DNA from: Osedax fenrisi
Taxonomy: Eukaryota > Annelida > Polychaeta > Sabellida > Siboglinidae
Direction: 5' to 3'
DNA length: 64,000 bases
Assembly (NCBI GenBank): GCA_964019155.1
Contig: OZ025240.1
Span: forward strand, 85,330,537 to 85,394,536
Part shown: positions 29,201 through 40,422 of the stretch, in pieces
Layout of the letters: the number at the start of each line of letters is the position of its first letter
How positions within the stretch are numbered: position 1 is the stretch's first letter
Position numbers and translations under genes: made by a program
The notes under the pieces: generated by a model
Databases searched by the model: none
Told to the model about the DNA's origin: nothing
What the model saw: the letters and a program-made list of their open reading frames with translations, nothing else

Positions 29201-32200
29201 AAAGTTCATCTAAGTTCCTGGATGGGATGAAAGGATTCCACCAAAATAACAACAACGATAACAATTACACCAAAATATCAATTTCTAGTGTATGCTCTAT
29301 AGGTGTATATGTAGTGTTTGATACTTATGGTAATCAGTACTATCACTCATTTACTATAATAGTCTATTAATAGACATCTGATGAGTCAGCGCCCGCTCTT
29401 CGAGTCACGCTTCATCGATCTTATTCTACAGATATTCTGGGAGAAACGGATGCAGGGCTTCAAGGCCTGCGACTCTAATCAGATCCCCCTGAAGAGTCTA
29501 ACCCTGCCCAGGAATATCAAAGGTGGTTATTCCCTACGTACGATGTAGAATAGTGCTTTATCGAGCGAATTAAACGTTCTATTTTCTATAGAACTATATA
29601 CTATAGTACTAGTAACTTTACTTAATCATTTATTATTCGTTTATTTTATTTGATTTATTCACGAGTAACTTTTCTCTCAGACAATGCAATATTTATATCG
29701 TAAAGACACACACACACACGTACTTATGTATATACGTATAGTTTACATATCTACAATACACTCGTCTATTTCAGACGTGACTAAGATCCGGAGATGACAG
29801 TACTAATATAACTGTGTTCGTTAATACCCTTACCTAACCGAGTATACAAATATTAATAATAATATTTAGTTGAGAATTTTATTTTCCTTTTCGTAATTTC
29901 TAGTTTATAATATTAATATGCCCTCCTAAAGGTCTTCAACATAATATAGCATATGTACCATTGTAGTAATAGTGCGACGTAACATGTTTAGCTAAACCTA
30001 CCGAAGCTGTACGGGGGGGTACACGATTATATTAATAGTGTCAGCGTGAATAACTTGAATATACTATCATGGTAGTGTGTGGGTGCACTCCTAGATCATC
30101 AGCTAACCTATACATCGCGTAATCGCTTACACACTTACGATCACGCATTACGTTCGGTCTGTAATCGTTGCGTACTTAAATCACGCTAACAGGGGGGGTT
30201 TAACTATAATTAGGTGTAAAACCTCTTTTACGGTGATTTAAATAATGTAGTTAAACTTTAACCTCTAATAATTAGAGTTAATAATTGCGTTCGAGTTGGT
30301 GTGAAACCCCTTTAAGGCGTACATAATATTATTGGTTGGGTTAAATTACTATGTATGCATACCTACGAACTTGCACGATATTGCGTAATATCGATGTCAA
30401 CGAGATACGAAATCAAATCGATAGAAGTTGTCTCTGAAATAGTTTTTTTCTATTTTTAAATCATTCTTATTTTAAAGCATAAGTGGGTCGGGCATCGTCT
30501 AACTGGGAATACCGTAGAGTACATTATTCGTTAAGTAATTGTTTTCTTTTTTACACCCCCGAGTAGATTAGGCTATTATCGATGTTTAAGGTTATTAGAT
30601 TAAGGTATTACGGTATTATTTAGGTATACCATCTAGATAGAGGTCTATAATTATACTATATTAATGAATGATATCGTATGTATAGGATATAAATGTAACT
30701 GTTTTAATTGATTACGTAATTTTAAATTCTTGTATATAATCTAAAATAGGAAATATCTGAGAGATATTAAGAAGCTATAATAATATTGTTCATGTGAATA
30801 AATCATATAAGTTTTATTGTATACATTTAAGGGGGAACATCACTATCGCAAGAAATGTAAATTCAATTATACAAATTTATTCAACTGATTATTTATTATT
30901 ATTACTAGTAATTTAAATTATGTCTGGAATTATTACTTCAAATAAAATACTTTATATACTTTATATGGCGATTTAAAGTTTACTTTATAGATCAAATGAT
31001 AGATAAATATTAGATTATTTTATTATAACATATTAATTTTAAATAAATGTTCATAAATAATAATTCTTGAGAATGTGCATACACTTTTATATATGCTACT
31101 AAATATACTCTCTATATTAAGATTTTATCCACGATAATAAAGTATAATAAAGCAATAATTATTTATCACAATTTTTGTTCTAATATTTCCACATTTTGTC
31201 TTGCAGTATTGATAATGTTTATATATGAATGTCATCTTTAAATTATATATATAAATATGATATCTTAAAACCTAAACAATTTAGATATGTAAATCACAAT
31301 TTTAATGTAATATTCCTAAATTTAATGTAATATTCCTAATTTTAAATATTATAAATTTATGATTTAATTACTAAATTAACAGTGTTATCAAGGTGGGAGG
31401 CTCCTGTTCATCTAAACAATGTTATTTTAGCTTTATCTAAAAAGCTAAAGATAAATAACTATAGGAGATAATTACTTATTTTTTTTTTATTCAACAGTTA
31501 CTTTCCTCCATCATATATGATCTATATTCATATAAATGAAGTAAATTTAAAATGGTGTAAAAAAATAGTCTCAATTAGGTTAATATTTATTTTTTTCATT
31601 AAAATTAAAGTTGATTATCATTTATATACATTAACAGTAACAATTTCAGATAAAAATAATAAAAATAAAAAAAAGTAGTAGGCATTTACATGTGGTTACT
31701 AAGTACAAAGTAAAAACTTGAGCAAATAATATTCAAAGTTAAATATATATAATTAAATTAAATATAATACATACAATTTCCTATCAATTTCAAATAATTA
31801 TTATATCGATTACATTCATAAAACACTTTATATTGATATAAATACACAAATATAATCTGAGAAATTTATAAATAAGATATTAAACATGGAAAACATGTAA
31901 TAAAAATGTTGTGTTAAAATAAAAATATTAATACTATTTTAACTCGCTCCTCCACCCTTAAACGTTTATCGACACTGAATTTTATATTTCCTGTTGTATA
32001 TTAATTTATATTTGTGATTCCCTACATTCTATATTGATATATTTGTATCCATTTCATATATTCTATTTTAATTTAAAATGGAATATATATTAAAATTCCA
32101 CGAAAGGACTTAATATTCTAGGCTATACTATATTACTGCACTCGCTTTCACATCTATTATAGAAATACTTCTGTTTATGATTTATATCTACAATCTTTGT

Positions 32201-34813
32201 TATTATCGTGAAGTTATTATATTTTAAAACATTATCCGCATATTTACATTCTATCTTCTTAGCATATTATTCTCTATTATCTTAATATCTAAAAGTCATT
32301 ATTTATCTAGAATTATATTTATTTCATATTTTTTACTAGATAACTTATTTTTTAACAATTGTTATTTATCCAAAAAAAATTAAATCACAAATTTGATTAT
32401 TTATTTTAATTAATTTACTGTTTTACATATTATATGTTATATATCCATATTGAAAAAAATGTATAACTAATTTGGTATATTAATTAAGAATCTTACATAC
32501 AATCTATAATATCTTAATAGTATATAACTAAATCACACGAATGTTGTAATAGGATCGTCTTATAAATAGTTATATTTTATATAATAATATTGATCATTTA
32601 TTAAAAATATACATGCTTAAGAAATAACTGTTTTAACAATATTTGTCATGTAAATATAACCAGTGAATGGGTGATTAAGAATTAAGTGTTTGGGTTTTTG
32701 ATGCAGACTGAATACTAATTAGATAATTTGAAATTGTTTCACATTATTATAATCTCGAAACGAATTGATTTTTGCTAACAAATTAATGCATTACAATTTA
32801 ATAACTAATTCTACAGAATATTAATTAGTATCTCTTTATTTATTAACATATTTATAACAAGGACTTAATATTTGTATTTATAAATATTAAAAATGATTCA
32901 GATATATGTTATCTATTAATTGTAAATGATTATACTGATCGTAAATTACAGAAATATGATATGTGTATAGATATGTCTAGCAGTAATTAAACCTAATTAT
33001 TAAATTAATTTTACTCAGAATAATAATTTGTCTATAACGGCGTGTATTTTAAAAAATGTGTTTTGCTTCTCATAATGTATATTTGATTATAACGTGTTTG
33101 TAGTGTGTAATACGTACTATGTATAGATTATACATATAGTGTATTCTGTATTAGTTTTTTTTTAAATAATGATTAAATTTAATAAATTATTTACAAATTT
33201 TTACTTTTATCAACATACTAATACTAAATGAATGTTGGCAATTTGACAACTAGTACTTTCAAATAGAGATAGAGTGGGAGCACGATAACCTATCTATTTA
33301 CATGTAAATACCAGAAAATAACTCAATCTTAACTAAATGTTAATCTAGTTCTTAATTTTATAATTCTCAATAACATATATCCCTAAATCAATAATTATGA
33401 GGCACTTTCATAATCGATATTACATTATGGTTTTATTTTCTACATATTTCATATTAATAAATACAGGTAGAGGAATGTTTTTTAAGTTTTTTAATTTATT
33501 TATATTAATATAATTATGAAAAAAATAATATTACTGTTATGATATGCTATATTTGTAATGATTAAAGTGTGTACTTTATTGATATGTCTATTATCAATGT
33601 AAATAATTCATTTCATTATACAAATATATTTATATAATTTATTTTTAACATGGAATATATGTGTAATTTATTGTTAAAATTATGTTATCACATCGAATAT
33701 CATCTAATTTGTATTTTTGTTAACATTAATAGATATCATATAAAAACATATCTCGGTTTTTTAGTAAATATGATGTTTATTTAATCGGTTGTCTACTATA
33801 TATATTATTATAACTAAATATATATTATTTTCATATCGAAAAAAAATGTATTATTAAAACTAATATATTATAATTATTACCTATAATGAATGCATATAAT
33901 CAATATTCTAATTCGTATCCTAGATTATCTAAATCACAACCTAATGACGCGTCGTAATACCCCCCCGCCCTCTAGGAGTGGGACCGAACATTACCGACGA
34001 GAACACGCTTCAGTCGATAGCCGCCGCTCTGCACACCAACACAAAGATCGTAGGACAGAAAATGGACGCCCAGCTCATCATCAAGGACCCGCACCTGAAC
34101 ATCGTCTGCGATCAGCCTCTGATGCAGGTCACCATCCGTTACGCTATCCACTATGTGATATAGCTCCCCTTTCGTAGGTGCGCGCGTAATGGAACATTCC
34201 GTTATGCTTATTATATATGTGATATAACTCCCTTTTGTTGGACCATTCCATTATACTTATGATATTCATAGTTATGCTATATAAAGGTGAACGTTTCCTC
34301 TATTCAGCAGTCTAATAAACACGGTACTAACGCCTTGACCCTCTACCGTCATATACAACACTATCACTATAATATACAATGTACCCACCCCTCATCTACT
34401 AAGAATATCTATCCATATTTACAACCGATCTATCAATATAACTATAAAATGTGCCCGACCCCTATTCAAAATCCCTATCAAACCTCATACTTATCTATAA
34501 CTATACTATAAACCTCAAATTCGGATACATATCCTCCTCCAACCATCTATAAATAGTCTGCTACGCGCACAATCTGTACCATCGTCTACTCAGAATCTCT
34601 ACCCACCGTATCGCCTCACCCCGCTACGTATAACTATACGATTAACTCCTCGTCTCTTACCCATTCCCTCAGCGTGCTTCCATCTCCGAATACGACATCG
34701 TGAAACAGGAGAATCTCGTCACGAAAGCCAGGCAACGACTCAAGCAAATCTTGTCCATCGATAGAGAGTTTGACAACGTGACGATTAATCTAGGAGAAAT
34801 AACGGCCGAATAG
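19061..34813 (+). CDS. MBD2/3: MBD2/3 methyl-CpG-binding-domain protein, complete, six exons
   Basis: Subunit of the Mi-2/NuRD chromatin-remodelling complex in the nucleus (family knowledge). Exons 19061-19161, 26955-27055, 28282-28451, 29432-29522, 33976-34127 and 34673-34813 sum to 756 nt, a 251-residue protein plus stop. Domains: MBD at residues about 7-66 (LPTGWRKQEV, GKSEVYYVSPDG, FDFRSGRM); the central LPIRQTASIFKQPVTLI motif; the IFWEKRMQGF and GVGPNITDENTLQSIAAAL blocks; and a C-terminal coiled coil (residues about 205-245) that in vertebrates binds GATAD2. The two MBD arginines that contact mCpG guanines in MeCP2/MBD1/MBD2 are replaced by Lys19 and Phe41, whereas the GKS and YY positions that separate MBD2 from mammalian MBD3 are MBD2-like. 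Intron phases are 2, 1, 0, 1, 0 and all junctions join in frame. Confidence 0.93.
19305..19935. mobile_element. Foldback palindrome about 630 bp with nested palindromes
   Basis: The left edge ggatcaacagaacattacga and right edge tcgtaatgttctgttgatcc are reverse complements, and complementarity continues almost to the centre near 19620. The flanking duplication tatatttt (8 bp) lies directly outside both ends. Inside each arm the perfect palindrome aacggacatcgatgtccgtt recurs (full copies near 19382 and 19842, variants near 19339 and 19885). Internal AT units around taaattaaatgttatatac repeat in tandem. It sits 140 bp inside the first MBD2/3 intron. Confidence 0.88.
19936..20639. other. Intron 1 of MBD2/3, no features seen
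   Basis: AT-rich intronic sequence between the foldback element and the LINE. A partial repeat of the foldback end (gggaacaacagaacaatctt, near 19964) is the only structure noticed. Confidence 0.45.
20723..21430 (-). pseudogene. LINE ORF2, C-terminal part of reverse transcriptase
   Basis: Continues the RT after the frame change near 21440. It starts MYGNHTSKHFSSS and contains IKNLGVILNSNHDMKSFI (the RT motif after YADD), VFDYCNVLLIGLP, LHWLPIKERIIYKICLMTHN and PIAWNSLPATL, all classic CR1/L2-type C-terminal words. In an intact element it would be in frame with the domain upstream. Confidence 0.92.
21430..22653 (-). pseudogene. LINE ORF2, reverse transcriptase domain
   Basis: 407 codons. RT motifs in order: NYRPISQLTAFSKLLDRIV, LFLDLSAAFDTLNH (motif A, catalytic Asp), HGVPQGSVLGPLLFSIYL (motif B) and YADD (residues 361-364, motif C). 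All catalytic aspartates are present. The frame is lost at both ends by single-base differences relative to the endonuclease and the C-terminal part. Either recent decay or assembly indels in A-runs could explain this. Confidence 0.94.
22622..23494 (-). pseudogene. LINE ORF2, AP endonuclease domain
   Basis: 290 codons from an internal Met; the frame continues upstream to about 23515. Exonuclease-endonuclease-phosphatase family motifs are visible: IAFITETWL (catalytic Glu), ILGDLNIHVN (Asp and Asn) and LISDHYTIKFLI (Ser-Asp-His). It ends out of frame with the RT, overlapping it by 32 bp. Confidence 0.92.
23508..24120 (-). pseudogene. LINE ORF1-like region with internal stop
   Basis: The minus-strand frame reads KLKQIQESICEIKNKSSE, then, after a TGA at 23962-23964, HIIHGVDNSNDP, IKRIVITTHDATKN and FKSIIIADDLTLEQQNNRRQ. 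The II-HGV and DLT-EQ-RR words are typical of the RNA-binding ORF1 of LINEs in this group. It ends in a stop just before the endonuclease frame. An 11-bp direct repeat (ttagtcaattg) near 24119-24136 marks the apparent upstream limit. Confidence 0.75.
24473..25118. mobile_element. Non-autonomous hAT-like element, 646 bp
   Basis: Left end cgggctctctaaattcg and right end (reverse complement) caggccctctagattcg. Flanked by the 8-bp duplication catataac (24465-24472 and 25119-25126). Subterminal repeats of gcacgaattt occur in both orientations near both ends, as in hAT subterminal binding sites. Non-coding interior. Confidence 0.83.
25127..26954. other. Rest of MBD2/3 intron 1
   Basis: AT-rich and apparently unique apart from an interrupted (GA)n tract at about 26161-26229. 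No coding or transposon ends recognised. Confidence 0.5.
26955..27055 (+). CDS. MBD2/3: MBD2/3 exon 2 (second half of MBD)
   Basis: Acceptor ccttag; T completes the serine started in exon 1. It reads SPDGIKVFTKSSLAKILGKC and YDISLFDFRSGRMI, donor gtaata, ends with one base (phase 1). At the second arginine-finger position (FRSK in vertebrates) the sequence is VFTK. Confidence 0.92.
27091..27158 (+). repeat. (CT)n tract after exon 2 donor
   Basis: Interrupted (CT)n of about 65 bp, starting 35 bp after the splice donor. The rest of this intron, to 28281, is AT-rich without recognised features except a short (taata)n stretch near 28203-28227. Confidence 0.85.
28282..28451 (+). CDS. MBD2/3: MBD2/3 exon 3
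   Basis: Acceptor gcatag; 170 nt. It reads RSRHQDFHLSLPIRQTASIF and KQPVTLIRNRPESK, ending SAELSQPRQ before donor gtcggt (phase 0). The RQTASIFKQPVT block is diagnostic of the MBD2/3 family. Confidence 0.94.
29184..29271 (+). mobile_element. SINE 3' fragment
   Basis: Shares attagagccatat, cttcatctaagttcctg, ggatgggatgaaagga and the (aaataac)n tail with the SINE at 7439-7726, but lacks the tRNA-like head. It is 5'-truncated and lies about 160 bp upstream of exon 4. Confidence 0.78.
29432..29522 (+). CDS. MBD2/3: MBD2/3 exon 4
   Basis: Acceptor tctacag, 91 nt, donor gtggtt. It reads IFWEKRMQGFKACDSNQIPL and KSLTLPRNIKG, matching vertebrate LFWEKRLQGLSA and LPKGLQGVG across the junction with exon 5 (phase 1). 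Confidence 0.93.
29523..33975. other. MBD2/3 intron 4, 4.45 kb
   Basis: The first 1.1 kb (to about 30620) is less AT-rich and may be unique sequence; the rest is strongly AT-rich. A (CA)n run lies near 29706-29718. I found no coding frame with splice sites, no RNA gene and no element with paired ends. Confidence 0.5.
33976..34127 (+). CDS. MBD2/3: MBD2/3 exon 5
   Basis: Acceptor ctctag, 152 nt, donor gtcacc (weak). It reads VGPNITDENTLQSIAAALHT and IKDPHLNIVCDQPLMQ, matching the vertebrate GVGPGSNDETLLSAVASALH block. Confidence 0.93.
34673..34813 (+). CDS. MBD2/3: MBD2/3 terminal exon, coiled coil
   Basis: Acceptor cctcag, 47 codons including TAG. It reads RASISEYDIVKQENLVTKAR and QRLKQILSIDREF, the heptad-bearing region that pairs with GATAD2/p66 in vertebrates, then NVTINLGEITAE. 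Confidence 0.92.
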   Translation, partial: RASISEYDIVKQENLVTKARQRLKQILSIDREFDNVTINLGEITAE

Positions 34814-35011
34814 GCTTTACGAAGATGGCGGCGATGATTTTGTTTACTTTTATTAATCGATTTATATTTATATTATTGTATTAGATATATAACATGTAAC
34901 AACTATTTAGAAAGTTAATAGTTGTAATGAATTTATTAATTTTAATTAATTGTAATTAAATATATTAATTGTATTATAAATATACAATTGTAATTAAATG
35001 AATTAAATGTA

Positions 35012-35051
35012 TTTATTAAATCTATTTATTTAATTTTATACAATAAATAAA
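35012..35051. promoter_or_regulatory. Overlapping bidirectional poly(A) signals
   Basis: AATAAA at 35042-35047 and 35046-35051 serves MBD2/3 on the plus strand. TTTATT at 35012-35017 and 35025-35030 reads AATAAA on the minus strand for TBCC. The converging signals are crossed, so the two 3' UTRs would overlap. Confidence 0.55.
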
Positions 35052-35103
35052 GAAAGTAAAATTATTTAAACTATTACATTTTGTTCAAAAATAATAAACA
35101 TAA

Positions 35104-36069
35104 TTACAATTGTATGATTTTGTCAGAATCTGGTAATATTGACCAATTGGGAGATTGGATATCCTTTGATAACCAATTAAAATCATCGACATCATTCCAA
35201 TGATTATCAGCGTTAGTAAACATTTTACTATTAATATAGGAATTTCCAATCTCCTTAATTTCATCACAATTAATAGGATAGTCATCGAATTTAGCAAACT
35301 TAACATTTTTACAATCTTCGATGATTGCCTTAGCTATAACATGTAAATATATATCGGTATCAAAAGTAGAATGTATGCGCATTTGTTGACAAGCTATTAC
35401 CATAATGGAATTCTTACAATTCTCGATCATTACACTCGTTGTAACGGGGGCACAAATTATTCGGCAATTATCAATATTAATCATATGGATACTTGCAGGT
35501 GTACCGCATATTTTCACGTTACAATTGCTCAGATTTACGATGTTCACATCCCTGGCGACCACATCTAATACTACGTTTTTATCGCCGGATATATCACGTA
35601 ATCCAATTTCGTTGTCGAGATATTTGTCATAATTTTCATTTCTAACCGGTATTACTTTATATTCTTTTGGTTTTTTAGTAATGTTTTTCTTCTTCTTTGT
35701 AAATGAAAAGGCGCTTCTCGGAGCAACAATATCGCGTTTTTCTAATAATTCTTTCCTGTATTGATCGATTACTTTTTGAGATTGGTAAATATCGTACTTA
35801 GGTAGATAATTTACAGCTTTCGATATTAATTCTTGCATTGATACCAGTGTATCGGAACAACCATCAAAATCAGAACGTATTTTACATTTCTCAATATTAG
35901 TTAGATAATCTTGTGTCATAACTTTAAAATTAACTTTGAATTCTGCAATAATAGGCTGTTTATCCAAACATTTATTTATATCTAATTCTTTTCGTTTATC
36001 AATTTCATTTTCACGACATTCATTTCGATGTTTAATACTTTCTCCAATATCTTTATGAATAGTACCCAT
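35104..36069 (-). CDS. TBCC: Tubulin-binding cofactor C (TBCC), single exon
   Basis: 321 residues, close to the vertebrate length. TBCC acts in the final step of the tubulin folding pathway, stimulating GTP hydrolysis on beta-tubulin in the cofactor D/E complex and releasing the dimer (family knowledge). The N-terminal helical region (about 40-125) ends in RSAFSFTKKKK. The C-CAP/cofactor C-like beta-helix spans about 165-260: NCRIICAPVTTSVMIENCKN, VIACQQMRIHSTFDTDIYLH, AIIEDCKNVKFAKF. Arg231 in QQMR is the arginine equivalent to the GAP arginine of TBCC and RP2. The C-terminus has HWNDVDDFNWL and SPNWSIL, also diagnostic. The first Met of the frame is taken as start. It lies tail to tail with MBD2/3. 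Confidence 0.95.
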   Translation of the reverse strand: MGTIHKDIGESIKHRNECRENEIDKRKELDINKCLDKQPIIAEFKVNFKVMTQDYLTNIEKCKIRSDFDGCSDTLVSMQELISKAVNYLPKYDIYQSQKVIDQYRKELLEKRDIVAPRSAFSFTKKKKNITKKPKEYKVIPVRNENYDKYLDNEIGLRDISGDKNVVLDVVARDVNIVNLSNCNVKICGTPASIHMINIDNCRIICAPVTTSVMIENCKNSIMVIACQQMRIHSTFDTDIYLHVIAKAIIEDCKNVKFAKFDDYPINCDEIKEIGNSYINSKMFTNADNHWNDVDDFNWLSKDIQSPNWSILPDSDKIIQL

Positions 36070-38507
36070 ATTAGGAAGAGTTATTATCTATATTAACTTG
36101 AAATATTTTAAAATATATTTAGTATTTGTTAGTAACACAACTAGCGGAATTATTTTTTTAAATTTCTAGTATGATTGTTAAATAGAAGAAAGTATTTATT
36201 ATCATGGGTAAATAAAGCTATTCAAATAAAAATTTAAATCATATTCTTCGTTAAATATTTTTGTTACTACATTATATACACATTTAATTAAGGTTAATTA
36301 TCTATTTATAATACCTTATATACACATTAATATACACGTTATACTCATTATTGTATAGAAATATGTATAATAGTATATAATTAGTTTAAACTAATTTTAG
36401 TTTTTATATCAAATTGATAATCAATTTCATATGAAATTTTCATAATGAAATATAATATTGAATAATTAATATTATATTTAATATAATATGATATAATAAT
36501 AAATATTATTGTGATATTTATATTTACAGTCATTAAGTGACATATTTAATACGGGCCTCATGAAAACCGGCACAAATAATTTGTATATATAATAGCTATG
36601 ATCGATTGTTGTTAGCGAATTATATAATAATTATTATAATTATTATAATAATTATTATATAATATATATGATTGCATTACACATCTATTAAATCTAATTA
36701 ACTATAATCTACAATTTAAATCTGGTTACTAATGTAATAGTATATTTCATTTTAATTATTTAAAACTAATATAATAATTCTAATAATTCTAATAATTTAT
36801 ATTAGTTTAAAACTAAGTTTTAAATAAAAATAAAAGACAAACATTAATGTTAAATATATTATTATATATTTTATTTATATTAATTATATTATATACTTTT
36901 TATATCTTATATAGTTACTATATACTATAATACTCTAATACTATTAGAGTATGTATAGTATATAGTAACTATATAGTATATAAAAAGTATATAATTAGAG
37001 TCTAATAGTATGTATATAATATAGTTACACTAAATTATTTAGTAAATAGTAGAGTTACTATTGAATTTTATCATAATAATTATGATAGACGAATGAATAC
37101 AACATACTAAAAGATTAAGTTGATCATAATATTAGGACTACAATTATTGTAACACTAGTTAATTTAAATAAAATCTAACCAAAACCCAATAATAGATAGA
37201 ATACTCTTAAATATTAATTATCATTATATTAATAAATTGGGGTTGATTTAAGTTTTGTATACATTGACTATTTTAGTCATAATATTATTAGTAAATTATA
37301 TAATTATTTAATAATTCATAGATACATGATCAAAAGCTTCATGATTTTGTACGCTTTGATCGGCCACACATTTTTTTATTCGAATTGGTGATTTGATAAT
37401 CACACATATATATATATGTGTCATACTTATACATATATCGACACATCTATTTATAGCAGGGTTGTTGGTTTTTTTAACAAAACCAAAAAAAACGGTTTAT
37501 ATGTTTTTTTTTTACTGTTTATTTGTTTTTTTTTTAATTTTTTTGTGAAGAATATTGGTTTTTTATTTATTAAATATTTATTATTAATAAATTGTTATAT
37601 TGAATGTTAATTTTAATAAATACTAAATAATATTTAGTAAAGATATATGATTATTATTAGATATTTCGCGTATATTAAATTAAAAAGTATTGTAGTATAA
37701 TTTATACAAGGAATCCTTGTCAATGATTCAGTAAATTATATCCAATTTATATGTTTCTTTCGACAACGCTTATTCATTAAATGAATACATTTATATAATA
37801 CACATAATCTATACAATTATTAATAATATTGATAGGGTTGTTGATTTTTGTTTTGATTTTTTAGTTTTTTTTTGATTTTTTGGTTTTTTTTAAAAACGAT
37901 AAAAACCAACATGACTACCTTATATAATTTAAAATTATAATGCATAATTTATATAATATACATAATATATACTATTATTATTAATATTGATATTAATTTT
38001 AAATTATATACTATTGAAATTAATATATTTATCATAATTTTATATACATATACAATAAAATGAACCTTTAAGTAAACCTTTAAGTAAACCTTTATTGTGT
38101 AGGTTATTTTTAAAATACCGAATTTTTTGCCAATAATCCATTACTTCGATATTTAGTTATTTTACATACATAATAGTAATAATAGTAATAATTTTAATAG
38201 TGTAATTGATACAGTATTTATAATACAAATATAATATATACTCATATCTAGTTTAACTTTTAGTTACTATATTAATTCACACAGCAAGTTTTAGTTAGGT
38301 TTCAAACCAATTTTTAGTTTAATATGTACTTATTTTATTTACTATATATAGTTAGGGGCGCTGCAACAGGGCGCTGCAACAGGGGGGGGGGCGTATATAG
38401 TTCATTAATTATATAGTCTAGTTTACTATATATTATTAATTGTATAGTTTATTCCATCTACTAGTTTATAATATAAACTGTTCAATCTATACGCATTGTA
38501 TATATAC

Positions 38508-38545
<38 letters not shown>

Positions 38546-38640
38546 GTGCAGATATATTTGACTAGTATTTTTATAAATTTAACTTAATAATACTCATATT
38601 CTCATCAGCAATTCGTTTCATTATTTTTATAAATATACCG
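36070..38640. other. Intergenic AT-rich DNA upstream of TBCC
   Basis: No gene seen. It contains the hairpin at 36891-36993 and hAT-like end fragments (cagggttgttggttttt near 37458 and tagggttgttgatttttg near 37837). A G-rich dip lies at 38355-38392 (cgctgcaacagggcgctgca followed by a G run). Confidence 0.5.
36891..36993. repeat. AT-rich inverted repeat (about 50-bp arms)
   Basis: The left arm atatactttttatatctta and ttactatatactataat mirrors the right arm attatagtatatagtaa-like sequence and tataaaaagtatat around the centre ctctaatactattagag. It could be a small MITE or a simple AT palindrome. Confidence 0.65.
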
Positions 38641-38659
38641 GCACTTTTAGTTGTTAATA

Positions 38660-38955
38660 CACGCTATGTAATACATCATCGATTTAGACTGACATCGGCC
38701 CACAATATGTCATGTGACTTACCGAGAGTTAAAGTAAACAATGCGTGTAGGGCTTATATAATATCATATTAATATATAAACATACAGTATTATGATATGT
38801 ATGTATATATAAAACACGAATTCACTACTAGGTGAATACTTTACTGAGAAATATAACGCCAGCCGCGAAATGTTTATTTTAACTTTTGTTTGACACGTGA
38901 CTTATTGGGGGCCGATGTCAGTATTCAGCACATAGTCTATGTATTGCATAGCTAT
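38660..38955. mobile_element. Inverted-repeat element (MITE)
   Basis: The left arm ctgacatcggcccacaata (from 38689) and following tcatgtgactta are the imperfect reverse complement of the right arm tgacacgtgacttattgg and ggccgatgtcag (to 38921). Weaker complementarity (ctatgtaatacat) extends outward. Interior AT-rich. Confidence 0.65.
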
Positions 38956-39519
38956 AGTTTATTCATAGAATGGGAAAATCATCGTATGGGGTGTTGGGTT
39001 AAAACCTTGAAATTTAATGTTTAAATAAGTTTTGTAATACTGGTAAAATGTAATCTATTTAGTATTGATTTATTGACAGTAGCTAGCGTCAATAAAGAAT
39101 TCCATCCTGAATGTGTTGTGATTCACTTACTGCATCACTTACTGCATCACTTACTGCATCACTTAATACTTCCTTCACTAGTACATTATATCATTGATAC
39201 ATGGGGATCATTACTTCATTGAGTGATTCTTAAATTATCTATTTTGTATAATATGTGAGCTACTTTAGTATAATCCAATTGAGATATTAGTGTTATATGA
39301 TATAACTTATATCTAATCTATTAAGACAACTTCCAGATATATATTAACCTTTATCACATATTTATTTTATCAACTTTATTTAGAAAAAATACACTAATTG
39401 CGAGCATATTTTTTAGAGACCTATTATCTATTACAAATTCGTATATCTTTTTATATTGTATATCTTTTATATTTATTTGTACTACTTTTTTGAAATATTA
39501 TAAATTATAATTTATAATT

Positions 39520-39660
39520 AAAGATAATATTGTTATTATAAAGATAATATTATAATTATAAAGATAATATTGTTATTATAAAGATAATATTGTTATTATA
39601 AAGATAATATTGTTATTATAAAGATAATATTATAAAGATAATATTGTTATTATAAATATA
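39520..39660. repeat. 20-bp tandem repeat
   Basis: About seven copies of aagataatattgttattata, one shortened. An (AT)n run of about 75 bp follows at 39843-39916. Confidence 0.88.
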
Positions 39661-39843
39661 TACTAGGGTAACATTACTTCAACGGATGACTCATGTAAAT
39701 ATGTACGACTGTGATAAACATTAGCTAATTCTACTAGTTTGGTATAAATGATTAAATAGATAATCATGGAAACCATTGTAAATATCTGGTAGATATTTAG
39801 TTATTACATTTGTTTGTATATTTCTTATAAATTTAATTTTATG

Positions 39844-39919
<76 letters not shown>

Positions 39920-40156
39920 CACTCTCATATAATAAAGGTGGCTTTAATTTTTCTATATATTATATTTATATTGCAGATTTAGCTACAAATATATTCAATA
40001 ATACTTGAACACAATTATGAATATATTGTAATATTTCTATTATAATTAATGTTTTTCATACATTTTATCATAGATTTGTATTTTACATAGATCGGTATTG
40101 CTATATCTCGCCAATGTAAAATTCTTCAACATACATGGTGTCTCGATTTAGGAAAC

Positions 40157-40422
40157 TTAAGATGGCCGAACATCATATGAACAGTGCATTTAATAACAAA
40201 TAATATTGATTTTTAAATATATTTGATTTCGTTTCTATAGAAATAATATTGATTTTTAAATACATTGGATTTCTTTTCTATAGAAAAGAAATTAAATGTA
40301 TTTAAAAATCAATAATATTTGTTTGGATATTTAAATATTCATATGAACAATGTATTTAAGACATAATAACAATTGTTATTATGTCTTAAATACATTGTTC
40401 ATATGGTGTTCGGCCATCTTAA
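40157..40422. mobile_element. TTAA-flanked MITE with ttaagatggccgaaca ends
   Basis: Left ttaagatggccgaacatcat and right atggtgttcggccatcttaa are inverted, the similarity extending about 35 bp. TTAA occurs at both outermost positions, consistent with a TTAA target. A perfect inner palindrome (aagacataataacaattg and its mirror) lies at about 40356-40387, and a duplicated aataatattgatttttaaa block occupies the left half. Confidence 0.78.

Noticed and set aside
34287..34511. 74-codon frame in MBD2/3 intron 5
   Set aside because: Low-complexity Y/Q/T composition, no conservation recognised; the flanking exons join without it.
35371..35632. Two plus-strand frames over 65 codons
   Set aside because: They are antisense shadows of the TBCC beta-helix coding region.
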